Of a stretch of DNA of 20,236 nt, positions 1-10,200 are shown in pieces. The DNA is from Monoraphidium neglectum. Lineage: Eukaryota > Chlorophyta > Chlorophyceae > Sphaeropleales > Selenastraceae. Where the stretch lies: the NCBI RefSeq assembly GCF_000611645.1, contig NW_014013511.1, positions 5,888 through 26,123 on the forward strand, given 5' to 3'. Position numbers and translations under genes: made by a program. Under the pieces are notes generated by a model. It did no database searches, was not told the origin of the DNA, and saw only the letters and a list, made by a program, of their open reading frames with translations. Position 1 is the first letter of the stretch. The number at the start of each line of letters is the position of its first letter.

Positions 1-717
1 GCCCGGCCCCCCTGCCCACCTTGGCATCAAACACCAGCTCCACGCCGCGCACGCCATCCCCGCGCCCAGTCAGCCGTCGCACGTCTCTCAGGTACTCCAG
101 GGCCAGGCGATCGCGGCCCGTGACGGACTGGGCCACCGCATCGCAGTTGGACAGCACAGACGCCCAGAAATACGGCACACCCTTGGGCGCAGCGCCCGCG
201 CCGCCGCCACCACCGCTGTTCAGAGACTTTGCCTCGGCATCGTCCCAGCCCTCAAGCTCGGCAGGTTCGGGCTGCGCCTTGCCGCTGACCAGGGCGTGGC
301 GGCGCTCGCCCAGCTTGGCCACCTCGGATGCGAGCTGCGTAGGTGGGCAGGGGTGTGTTGGCGGTTCGCGCGAAAGAGGAGTGGACGGTCAACCCTTTGA
401 CATCGTTGATGCTAGGATGCCTCATCGTGTGGGGAGTGTTCGTGTCCGCCTTGCATACTCACATCATGGGGCTCACGCCCCCTTGACACAGTGACCGTGA
501 ACAGTGCAGCGACAAGTGGCCTAGCGCTTGCCTGCTTTTCCAGCGGTGCGACGGCCTTGACCGCTGCCTCCAAAACCTTTGCAATGTCATCCTGCAGATG
601 CAGTCACGATCGGGACAACGATGAGCCTCGCTTTTGCGAGACAAGAGCTGGTTCGTTGATACATCACGCCCAAGGCTCACGCACCTCCAGCTCCGCGATC
701 TGCTGTAAGACTGACAT
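1..717 (-). CDS. NAP1/SET-family histone chaperone, 5' part (truncated at window edge)
   Basis: Three in-phase exons read on the minus strand: 685-717, 532-591 and 20-334, giving 136 residues before the next donor; the rest lies beyond the left edge. The start is ATG at 715-717 (MSVLQQIAELE), followed by a predicted helix ending in APLEKQ. Exon 3 carries the family core: ERRHALVSG, then an acidic and Gly-rich insert, then KGVPYFWASVLSNCD, RDRLALEYLRDV and GVELVFDA, matching the NAP1 pattern KGIPxFWxxxxKNxD...DExxLKYLKDI...LEFxFD. NAP proteins bind H2A-H2B and help assemble nucleosomes. The N-terminal helix before the core is short compared with canonical NAP1. Intron 2 appears to use a GC donor (CAG|GCAAGC at 532-526). 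An alternative is a SET/Vps75-like member. Family confidence is good, the exon 2 border less so. Confidence 0.8.
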
Positions 718-1096
718 GGTACTTGATTACTACAAGGCTGCCCGACACCTTGGTGAGATCAGGTGGCGGGCAGCTTCAGCGAACTGAACAAAAGCAGACT
801 GAACGAAGCTGGCTGGGGGCTAAGAAACGTTCACGAGTTTAGTTTAGAGCAGAGTCGTTCGCCGATGTGCGCGCACGTCTGATACCATACGCCACGTGTA
901 AGCTGGAGAGGCATTGGCAGTGCAGAACTCAGGGTTCGGCTGCAGTGACATCAGGTGCCACACACGCACATGAGTCCTGCGACATGTGGGATAAGCGCTT
1001 TGACCCAGAACTGCCAGCAGTAGACACAAAAGCTTCTGTTACAGAACGAGGGCTCGGCGACATTGACAAGAGACAAAGCCGATCTATCGAGTGCCG
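718..1096. promoter_or_regulatory. Intergenic: NAP-family gene promoter and aldo/keto reductase 3' end
   Basis: This 379-bp gap lies upstream of the NAP-family start (717) and downstream of the aldo/keto reductase stop (1097), both genes being on the minus strand. No convincing coding exon is visible. A CACGTG core (CCACGTGT) is near 892-899, and a GTGCGCGCAC palindrome is near 868-877. Both could be promoter sites but are not proven. The right part carries the TGTAA motif listed separately. Confidence 0.4.
1039..1043 (-). terminator. Putative poly(A) signal TGTAA of the aldo/keto reductase gene
   Basis: The plus strand reads TTACA here, so the minus strand reads TGTAA, 54-58 nt after the reductase stop codon. 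TGTAA is the usual chlorophyte nuclear polyadenylation signal. The spacing fits a short 3' UTR, but the motif is only 5 nt and can occur by chance. Confidence 0.45.
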
Positions 1097-3469
1097 TCAC
1101 CAAGACCCCCCTCTCTCCCACGCATAGACGTCACCCGCTGGCTGCTGCGCGCCCTCATACGCGGCGTCGATGTCCAGCATGTCGACCTCGTCAAGCTCAA
1201 AGGTGAACAGCCGCCGTGTGTCTGCCAGGTGGAGGGCGTTCCGCTGTCCCACCACGGCCGCCGCGACCCCGGGCTGCTGCAGCACCCACCGCATGGCCAC
1301 CAGGCTGGCGCTCACTCCGCCGTGCTTCCTGCCAACACGCTTCAGCACGGCCAGGGCGTCCTGTGTAGAAGCGTATTGTGCTGGTGGATTGATAAATTGT
1401 TCATGGCATGACACGCTGCGGCAGAGCTAGGCGGGTCTTGCACCCTGTGCACAGCATTTCCAGCAGGAGACTGCGTGCAGCCCTGCGTGGGGTGTGCCCC
1501 TCACCAACCTGCAGGACTGTCCATCCCCCCAGCTGCTGTATCCAGGTGCCATACTTGGCCTTGCTCACGGTGTCCAGCTTGGCCCTGGGCGTGCAAGATC
1601 ATAGGGTAATGCCCCTGGCTGTCGTTTGAGGCCTGGTCAGATACCCTCGAGGGTTTAGGGCTAAGCCCTGAAACCTAAGCCCCCAACCACCATGTCAATC
1701 GCCTCCCTGTCTTGTGTGCGCGCACTGCGGCAGGTCTTCCGTACCCTCCCCTCCTCGCCGGCCTCACTTGTTGGCGGGGAGCCCCAGGTATCTGTCGCCG
1801 ATGAAGCCGCCGGCCAGCGTGCCGTACGCCAGCAGCTTCACCCCGTGGCGCTCGCACACGGGCGGCAGGAACAGCCCCGGCCGCCGGTCGAGCACGCTGT
1901 AGCTCACCTGCAGGACCCACACAGCGACGACGTTTCAAGAGGGCGGGGCAGGGATGGCGAGGTGTGGGTGGTTGGGTGACCTATGTGCGATGCAGCAGGC
2001 GGCACAATACATGGGCTGCTGCAAGCTTTTCCTGGATGGCTGTGGTACCCTGTGAAGAAAAACACTTTGTGACGACACAGCAAGGGGTGGTGCCCTTCGC
2101 AACCTGTCTTAACACAATTGTGCACACCTACTCCTGGTGGACCAAGCCCCGGCCATGCCGCAGACCCCACCTGGTTGGTCGCGGGCGTGACGCCGGCATC
2201 GATGAGCTCCAGCAGGCGCGGCACGTCCCAATTGCACACTCCCACGGCGCCCACCAGCCCGCGCCGCTGCAGGTCGGCCAAGTGCCGCGCCGCATCTACG
2301 TAGCCGCGTGCCCCCCAGTTGTCCCAGTGCAGCTGGACCAGAGGCAACCGCGCCACTCCCAGTCGTGTGCAGGCTGCGCGCACCCGATACCTATGGCGCC
2401 CACAGATTCCCGCGCCAAAATGAGGGGTGGGCAGAAGGGCACCTCTCTTTGCAGGTTCAACCCACTGCTAGGCAAAGGCCAGGCAAAGCGAGCTTCACAA
2501 GTGGCAGCTCTGCGTTCCCAGGGTTCGTCAGGGCTTGCGCCGCGAGGCTTGGCACTGCTACCCCCCCTCCCAGCGGGGACCTCACTCAATCATCTCTCCG
2601 CTGATGGCTCCAGGCCCAGGAGCCCCCATAAAGGTCAACTTCGTGAGCACGGTGCAGCTGTCCGCAACGCGCGGCGACAGGCTGCGGAACTGCCCAATCA
2701 ACGCCTCAGAAGGACCAAATGCGTCCGACGTGTCAAACGTGGTCACGCCTGAAACACCGCACGCGATGTGTACGAACACAATTGTATAGTGCATGGAAAA
2801 GGTTGGGGGAGGTGGGACACACGCGTTCACGTGTGCATACGTGTCCGTTGTCACACAAGCCCCAGGTGAGTCGTGGCGACCACAGTCCACTCGCACTCTG
2901 TGCATGCATGCACAGCAGTAAGACCGCATGTAAACAGATGGATGCGCTACAAAGCATCAGTACCCTGGAACGTATAGCCTCCAGAAATAAGAGTCACGTT
3001 GCGATTCGCCCCGTCCCACACCCACCAGCGCGCACAAAGCGCTCCATGTCGTCAATGGCTGCACCACCAGCGGTGCGGTCCGTAACCATGTCACCCTTGT
3101 GCCGCCCATCAAGCTGCCAGGTGCCCTTGATAACCTGGGGCCGGTTGCGGCGAATGACTTTCAAGCGGTACATGGTAGTCTGCCGTGCCCGCACCGGCTG
3201 TGGATTGCGCTGACATTGGTTGACTACGAGCCCCTTCGAAGCGAACCCACCTGGCTGATTTCTAGGCCCGGGGCTATCTCCACTCGCGGGATGGGTGGCA
3301 GTGGTCCCTGCGCCGCTGGGCTACTGCCATCCGCAGCCCGCCGTTTGCGCGCCGCATGGGCCGGCGGCGGCACCAGCACGCCGGCTGCTGCAGCACCGCC
3401 GCCAACTAGCACAGAGCGTTTGCTGCAGGCCTGTGCCGGGCGCGTGCCAGGCTGCGCGTTGTGCAACAT
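1097..3469 (-). CDS. Aldo/keto reductase with predicted chloroplast lumen targeting
   Basis: Seven exons join in phase (3251-3469, 3026-3134, 2586-2748, 2171-2390, 1768-1907, 1509-1584, 1097-1360) to encode 396 residues. The start is ATG 3467-3469 and the stop TGA 1097-1099. Residues 1-73 form a leader: basic/hydroxylated start, KR at 17-18, hydrophobic 19-33, then AHA|A at 37-40, resembling a bipartite thylakoid-lumen transit peptide. The reductase barrel follows: VIKGTWQL (74-81), VTTFDTSDAFGPSE (111-124), VLTK (143-146), LVQLHW (181-186), VSYSVLDRRPG and the coenzyme end VAMRWVLQQPGVAAAVVGQR. The order and spacing resemble plant plastid aldo/keto reductases such as the Arabidopsis AT2G27680 type. 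Catalytic Asp115, Lys146 and His185 are present, but the expected Tyr is Phe120. The substrate is unknown. It shares a 339-bp upstream gap with the divergent CTL-like gene. Confidence 0.9.
1643..1675. repeat. Palindrome and hairpin cluster in aldo/keto reductase intron 5
   Basis: A perfect 12-bp palindrome, ACCCTCGAGGGT, lies at 1643-1654. It is overlapped by GGTTTAGGGCT / AGCCCTGAAACC arms (52-75 of the 1600s), which pair with a one-base bulge around a single A. The left arm contains one TTTAGGG heptamer. The cluster is inside the intron between exons 5 and 6. There is no evidence of function. Confidence 0.5.
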
Positions 3470-3808
3470 GCACCTAGTTTCGATACTGCGGATCCGCTAT
3501 ATATGGTGATATCGAGAATGATCTGGGCAGTGCTGGAGTTTACCAAAATAGCTAATACTTAATGAGTAGATATGCACGTGTTTCGCGCGTCAAAGCTCTG
3601 CAAGCGGCTGCGAGTCCACATCAGCATTGCAGTGCGCACCTGCGCAAAGAAGCTTCGCTGCGGGCCACGATGCCGGATCAAAAAAATAATTTGATTTTAT
3701 TTACGCTTGTGTAATCAAAAGCAACAGTCGTGACTGTTCAGCCTGCTCACTGGGGCGGTTTCATCTTGTTCAGCCCTCGCGCAGTTGTCCCAGCGCCCTT
3801 TCCTCGCC
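3470..3808. promoter_or_regulatory. Divergent promoter region between aldo/keto reductase and CTL-like genes
   Basis: These 339 bp separate two start codons facing away from each other, so the region should hold both promoters and 5' UTRs. Most of it is unremarkable and non-coding. An AT-rich patch at 3677-3720 stands out from the GC-rich surroundings: ATCAAA (3677-3682), TTTGATT (3690-3696) and AATCAAA (3713-3719), so the central arm can pair with either flank. It lies about 90-130 bp before the CTL start. Confidence 0.5.
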
Positions 3809-6338
3809 ATGGGGTTGAGAACGGAGTCAGAAAGACTCAAGGAGGGCCGCGATAGCTCTACCTTTGGCGCGGCCCCGACCTCTGCCCTCTATGCTGCGCC
3901 CGCAGCTCATACCCTCGCATGCACGAGCGCCACGTTGCACTTGCCGCCCGGCACAGACCGCTGCCCTTACCGTTCTGGCCCAAGAGCAGCGGTCGATGTG
4001 TGGTGGATCCGTGCTCTGATTCTCCTTGGCAGCGCCTGCGTGCTGGGTGGCGCCATCGCGGCAGGCGTGGCTGACAAGCGGTGAGGTTGCATCCATGGGT
4101 CAGCAGGCTCCTAATGATGCTAGCTGCGTCCAGGAAGCCTGGACGCAGCCTGCTGCCATGCACCTGCGTAGACCTGCAAGCCGCGTGCTGACGCCCTGCA
4201 CGACCTGCCTCCCACGTGCCCGGCTTTCCAACTTTGCCCGGTCCCTCTCCACTTCCACCAGCCTGTACCAGGACCCCAGGTTCATGGATGCCCCAGCGAC
4301 CTGCGCTCGCCCGGGATTTGCGCCGCGCACCCTGGTCGAGCTGGGTGATGGCGAGGACAAGGACGATGACAAAGAGCACGGCGTGCGCGCAGGCGCCGTT
4401 GTGCTGTGGCTCCTGTTATCTCTGCTGCTTCCGCTAGGTTCGCTGCTGAAGAAGGGCATCTGCGGCCAGGGCAATCGCAGTACAAAGTGGTTGCTGTCCT
4501 CTATCTACGCGGGCGAACAGACGCCCAGCTACGTAACTCGCATGCTTTGTGGATATCAGGAGTTCATTTCCTTTCCTGCTTTCCAACAAATCACATAGGC
4601 CTGGGCATCACGTGGCTCAGGGCTTGGGCGCGCAAGGCCGAGCCCATGATCTGGGCGTCTGCTGGCGTCCACGTTGGCTCTCTGGTGGTTGGCGCAATCA
4701 TCATGTTTGCTGTGGGCGCTGCCCCAGGTGGTGCGGTGATGCTGGCCCTTGCTCTTCTGGTGGCTTTGTTGTGGTGAGGGGTCGGGGAGGGTAGGGCTTG
4801 CTTGGCTGGTGAGGTATCTGGGGTAGCGTTGAGGTCTACTTTGGGGCAAGTGGTGGGTCGCCTGAGCACTGCAGTGTGCAGTGCGGACTGCAATCGGAAA
4901 TGCCGCAGTACAAAAGTTGAAAATTTACTTTCTCACGGCTCTCACCATCCAACTTACTGCAGGTTCCTGTGCCGCAGCCAGATGCCGCTCTGCGCACGCC
5001 TGCTGTCCGTCGCTGCCCACAGCCTGGAGGCCAGCCCAGGCCTGATCGGCCTCAGCCTCAGCCTGTCGGCTGTGATGGGAGTTGTCCTCCTGGGAGCTAC
5101 AGGCTTTGGACTGGCAGCCTATGCCAACGGCGCGCCTGTTCCAAACCCCCTTCTGCTTTTGGCAGGTCGCCTTGTGACCCCGTCAGATAACGCGACGCTG
5201 ACAGACCTGCCGCCCATTGGGGAGCGCTATGCGGCTGTCTACCCCGGCCACTGCGAGCTTGACGGCCAGCCCGTGTCTTGCTGTGTGTGGCGCACGTCAC
5301 CTGCCGGCAATTTCTTCATCGCACTGCTTTCTGTGACGGCGCTGTGGGCGTGGATGGCAATTGGAGCTGCGCGGCAATTCTGCGTGTCGGGTGTTGTCGC
5401 ACAGTGGTACTACGCTCCTGCCGGCGTTGCCCCGCAGGATGCACTGAGCGCCACTGTGCGCCATGCCCTTGGGCCGCAGTCCGGCACAGTCGCCTTTGCA
5501 GGGGCAGTGCTTGCCGCGGTGCAGGCGCTTCGTCAGGCCGCAAACAGCAGCTTGCGCACCGAGGGGCGTGACGGCATCGGCGCGGCAGTTGCAGCCGTCT
5601 TGTGCTGCATTGCACGCTGTGCTGCCAACCTGGTGCTGTCAATCGTTGAGTTCCTGTGCCGCTACTCCCTCATCTGGAGCGCCCTTACGGGCCAGTCCCT
5701 GGTCGACTCGGGTGGGTTGGTCAGGGGCAAACGTAGACGGGGGTGTTACTCAGGGCGGTACCTCGGATTACTGGAAACCCCCTGAGCGTAGTAGAGACTG
5801 CGAGGTGACAGCAACTTATGGTCATCGTGCCGCTGACACCAACAAACTTCAACACACGCGCAACCCAGGCAAAGAGGTGACCGCCCTGCTGCAGCGCAAC
5901 CTCCTGGACGCCAGCACTGTGTGGTGGATGCCTGGCTGCGTCGTGGGGCTTACCAGCTTCGCAGTCGCGGCGCTGTGGGGCTGCGTCGTCTTTGCCGCGG
6001 TCGTCACAATGACGCACGGAAATGATGCACTCCTGGCGGCGGTTGGCATTGCATTCCTCGGTGCCCTGGCCACTGGTGCAGTCCTGCAGCTTCTTGGCCG
6101 CCTGCTGCTGGACGCCACTGACACTGTGTTTGTCTGCTGGGCGTGCGATCGTGACGCCAACACCGCAACACGGGCTAACGTGGAGGAGGTGTTTGGTGCA
6201 GTTGCCAAGAAGCAGACTGTGCCCCCGGGCGGGGTCGTGTCACAGCCGCACGGCGGGTATGCGTACGGCCAGCAGCACGTGGGGAGCGTTCAGGTGCAGG
6301 CGCCTGTTCAGGCGTCAATGTACGCTGCGCGCATCTGA
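3809..6338 (+). CDS. Choline transporter-like (CTL/SLC44) family membrane protein
   Basis: Five in-phase exons (3809-4080, 4280-4437, 4599-4773, 4963-5711, 5869-6338) encode 607 residues. The start ATG at 3809 has good context (cgccATGg) and the stop is TGA 6336-6338. Hydrophobic segments include residues about 65-87, 127-150, 159-183 and 186-203, plus further helices in exons 4 and 5. Family marks in exon 4 are ARQFCVSGVVAQWYYAP, AVLAAVQALRQ and the CxxRC...IVEFLCRYSLIWSALTGQS stretch. Exon 5 carries the last two helices and DTVFVCWACDRD, the usual SLC44 C-terminal signature (DTxFLCFxxD). Animal members move choline; plant CTL1/CHER1 affects membrane trafficking and yeast Pns1 has no settled substrate, so substrate is not assigned. 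The tail (Gly/Gln/Pro-rich, residues about 570-607) is cytosolic by prediction. The exon 2 donor (GTTCGC) is weak, and part of the unusual N-terminal 60 residues could be misassigned. Confidence 0.85.
4101..4155. repeat. Strong inverted repeat (hairpin) in CTL-like intron 1
   Basis: GCTGCGTCCAGG (4123-4134) and CCTGGACGCAGC (4138-4149) are perfect 12-bp inverted arms around the 3-nt loop AAG. An outer pair, CAGCAGGCT (4101-4109) and AGCCTGCTG (4147-4155), overlaps and can extend or compete with the inner stem. It lies 21-75 nt after the intron 1 donor. Confidence 0.8.
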
Positions 6339-7258
6339 TTGTGCCTGGGCTTTCTTTGAAGTACTTTGTGAAATGGCTTTTGCATCTGCGCTAGATGCCC
6401 AGTCAAGCCGTTTGCGTGTACAGTCCCATGATGCCTCCTGCCATGTGCAGCACATCACGTATCAGAACATCCACTTTGCCACGTGGCGGCAAGTCATACA
6501 GCAAGTCGATCATGCCGTCTGTGCCCCAGCAACACTCGCAAGCCTCAAGTGCTGCCTTGCGACGTATCAGATCATAGCCATGGCCTGCACTTGCCAAAAG
6601 CGATGAGGTGTGGGTGCGTTATTACAGCGAGGCCCCTGGGACAGGTTTGCAGGAGGCGGGGAGTTTGCGATGCTGTTTTCATGCCGATAAGCCGCCACCC
6701 ACACACCTGGGAGCGCGCCCAAAACTCCAGATAAAGGTGCCATGCATACCACCATATGCCTTCACAATCCTGTCAGGGCAGGACATGCATTTACGCCCAA
6801 ACGCTTTCAAATTCGTTGTCAATGAGCTGTCAATCGCGGGGGAGGGGGTTTGGGGTGCCAAGACGAAGCCGAAGGCATGCCTGCAATATGGGGGCCAGGC
6901 TGTGGGATTCCACGACAAAGTGTGTCCGGGCGTTGGCAATGCTGCGTGCCACAAGGTGGCTGCAGCGATCGTTTTTTGGCCGCGTGGCCTGATATTTTGA
7001 TCTGCAATGGCAGCAACCTATTGCCTCGGCAACTCTGAGGTGGCAGCGCAAGTTTGCTCACAGGGGCCGGGTCAGCCAACATTTGCTGACGCCATCAGCT
7101 TGAATGCGATGGTGTGCCATGGGAAATGCAACGATGCTGTCGGGAGCAGAGGCGAAGGATGGGGCTTTCCACCCTCCACGGCTGTGCAATCCGCTGCAGA
7201 TGTGCTCAGCTCTTGAATCCACACCCCTTGGATGGACATGCTTTGGTACTGCGCACGC
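6339..7258. other. Convergent intergenic region between CTL-like and urea carboxylase genes
   Basis: This 920-bp region receives the 3' ends of the plus-strand CTL-like gene and the minus-strand urea carboxylase gene. I see no TGTAA on the plus strand after the CTL stop. A minus-strand TGTAA is at 6622-6626, over 630 nt beyond the carboxylase stop. Two minus-strand segments (6403-6584 and 6750-6826) look protein-coding and are listed separately. Another stretch, rc of about 6860-6975 (VARSIANARTHFVVESHSLA), is open and protein-like but I could not connect it by sensible splice sites. Confidence 0.4.
6403..6826 (-). CDS. Possible 3' exons of an unidentified minus-strand gene
   Basis: Two segments splice in phase: 6750-6826 (acceptor after a C-rich tract and ACAG; donor G|GTATGC) and 6403-6584 (acceptor GTGCAG|GC), separated by a 165-nt intron and ending in TGA at 6403-6405. 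The joined reading contains NLKAFGRKCMSCPDRIVKAYG, then HGYDLIRRKAALEACECCWG and IDLLYDLPPRGKVDVLIRDV. It is balanced in composition, Cys-containing and helix-like. I do not recognise the family; the alternation of Leu/Ala helices only loosely recalls armadillo-type proteins. No start exon was found. It may instead be chance open frame in 3' UTR sequence, since the urea carboxylase stop is only about 430 nt upstream on the same strand. Confidence 0.3.
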
Positions 7259-10200
7259 TCAGCTGGGGGCAGCAACCTCGATCACCAGTAGCAGCTGACC
7301 GCCAGCCGCCATTGCGCCCTGCTCTGCCACTATGGCCTTGATGGTGCCCGCCACGGGTGCAACCACGGGCGACTCCATCTTCATCGCCTCCAGCACCACC
7401 ACGGTGTCGCCCTTGGCCACGGTGTCGCCCTCCTTCACCTTGATGTCCCATACACTGGCCGTGAAGCCGGCGCACACCTGATTGGGGAGAGGCAGGTGGT
7501 AGAGAGGGAGGGGGACCGGGGCAGGGGCGCGTGTGCCCAAATGTGGGCTGGGTGAGGAGCGAGTGCGGCATGTGCTGCACCACTTTTTGGAGGATTGAGT
7601 GTATTTGGCCAAGGCGATTGCCCACAATGTCAGCAGGATTCATACCCTCAGCGCACGCTGGAGCCCAGAGTAACGTTGCTTCTGCCTTCCCCCGACCAGA
7701 CCACGGTCTCACCTTCGTGCAGCCTGGGCCGTCCCAAGCCGGGTCAGTGTCCAACTTTGAGCCGCCCTGAGCTGACCCTTCCTGGGCGGTTCCATTGGCT
7801 GCCCTGGCCGCCTCCAGACGTGCAAGGCTCTCCTCCTCCAGCTGCAGCTGCACCTCACTCGCAGCGCGCTGCTGGGCCTTCCACGCGGCCCACTGGGCCA
7901 CCATCTCAGGCTCTGTAAATGGCAACGACGGAAGAAGACGGGTTGGGCACATTGCAATCACGTTTTGCTACCCAAGCCAAGGCCACGCGCTGTGCTGACA
8001 AGCAGCATTTCAATTGTCATGAGCAAGGGGGTGCAACCTGCGGCGGCACATGCCGCACGCATCATCGTCCCTGCACAGCTCACGGCCAAGGCGTTTGTGC
8101 CCATCAAACACAGCCCCACCCCGACACGCATTTCACCTGTGATCATAGCGGTGTAATCCGCCATGGAGAACGTCTTTGACTCGATGCTGATGTCATACTG
8201 CCCCGCAGCAAAGCGTTCACGCAGGTTTTCCAGCTCGTCCTCACTGACCTGGAAGAACCGCACCTGCGGGGTGTTGAGACGGGCCGGCGGCGAGGGTTGA
8301 GAGGGGAGAGCGGCGTTTAGATGGGAATAGGCGTTTGAGTGGGGATGGCAATACGGTGAGCACTTTTTGAAGGCGATGGTTGCTGACAGTCAGGTGATGC
8401 AGCCGTCACAGACCGATGCACTGCACAACCGATGAACGCCCTGCCCTGCCATGCTCCTTTACTCTACAACCCCTCCACCTCTTGAACTGCCCTGCTCGCT
8501 TGCTGTCTTCTTCTCCTGTTCCCACCTGGTCAAAGAACTCCAGCAGCCACGGCTTCTCAGGTGTGAAGGCCCTGGTGCGGCCAAAGGTGTTCCAGATGGG
8601 CAGGGTGCGGCCCACCAGCTGGTAGCCGCCGGGGGAGTCCATCGGGTAGATACACATGTAGCTGCCACCAATACCGACAGTTCCCTGTGATTCATTGTGT
8701 GTGGGAGTATGTGTTGCTACAAGACAATTGCGGTGAGAAATGTTTATGAGGCAGCCAGACCCCCACAAATAAAGGCGAGGCAAAATATACGAATGCCAAA
8801 TGAATCCCGCTTTGAAAACCTGCCCGCTTTGGAGTCCTGCAGCGCACCTCGTGTGTGAATGTGCGAGCGGGGTTGAACTTAGCCGTCACCAACCTTGTGT
8901 GGGAGCATGGAGCGGGGCGAGGGGTGAGTCAGCGTGGCCTGAGCGCACGGCATGAGTCCTGTGAGCATCTGTGATGCAATCCCAGGGGAAAAAGCACGGG
9001 AAAACTACGGCGGCGTTTCTGAACATTGATGCAACCACCTGACAGCACAGCTGGGCGGTTGGGTGCGCCTCTGCAAGCAGAAGCATCAAAAACACAAATT
9101 TGACTGCGGAAACGCTGCACGTTTCTGCCCTTGTGCCTAAACATCAATGTACGAGGATGTTGAAGTAGCGGGAATGACGAACTCCGGCCCCAACCCCTCA
9201 GCAAACCCCCCTGTCCTGAGGGCTTACCGGTGCAGGGGGTTGACAGGTACCGCGCATGGTGCTCCCAGGTAGACGTCACCCAGCCCCAGCACCAAATAGG
9301 ACGCCTCAAACACGATGCGGCGCACCTGCCAGGCATTGACATCAAGGGCCCAAAAAACGAGGATGGGGATGAATGAGAGGCCTTGCTTGAGGCAGGCTAC
9401 ACGAGGTCGTTCTGCTGCGAACCGCCACTGAGATACTTCAAGCTGTCCACAGAAGCCTGCAGTAACTCAGCAGCATGGGCCCCCATCATCCGCCGCCCCT
9501 GTGTGCGGCCCTCACGTCCTCCTTGCCCTCGAGGCCATTGTTATTGGCGATGTACTGGATGTTGCTGGGCAGGTAGGGCGCCTCGGGCCTCGCGCTCTTG
9601 GCGTAGCGCTCCAGGGCCTCGTGGGTCCACCTGGACGCAGGGGAGGCGGCGGAGTCAGCGCGGGGATGATGCATGCAACCAGGTGGTTCTGAAGCTGGTC
9701 GTGCGGAAACGGGCAGGGTGGTGAGTCCAAGTCGCACGATGCGTGACAAAGCCTTGAGTACACTGCCAAAGCTCGATCCTTGCAGGCTGCGATGACTACT
9801 TGTCAGGACAGGGGCCCACCTCTCGTCGAACGCCATGGGCAGGTGCACGATGCGGCTGGGCAGCACCATCTCCGCCACGTTGCCGATGGCGCCGTCCGCC
9901 CTGGCTATGGCATCTAGCAGGTCTGGCAGCACGAGAGCCCTCTGGTCGTACTCGATCATCACTGACCGCACACCAGCGCTCGTCTCCACGAGGCCGGCCA
10001 GCGACAGTGCGGCCAGCTCCTTCTCCAGGGCATGGATGCGCGCCCTGCGGGTACGTTGGAGGCCGGGGTTCTGTCTGAGAGGGTGCCACGGGCGCACCAA
10101 GCAGCGGGGCAACGGCCAGCTACCCTGATGTGCTCTGCGTGACAGCAGCCTGTGAATCCGCCTGGGCAGGCGGCTGCAGCAGGCCCACGTTGCGATTGTG

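Noticed and set aside
1964..2752. 262-codon open frame on the plus strand
   Set aside because: It lies opposite and across introns of the aldo/keto reductase, whose minus-strand exons carry clear family motifs; the plus frame has none.
7206..7961. 251-codon open frame on the minus strand as an independent gene
   Set aside because: It runs through a real urea carboxylase exon (7713-7912), then through the intron and the biotinyl exon in the wrong frame.
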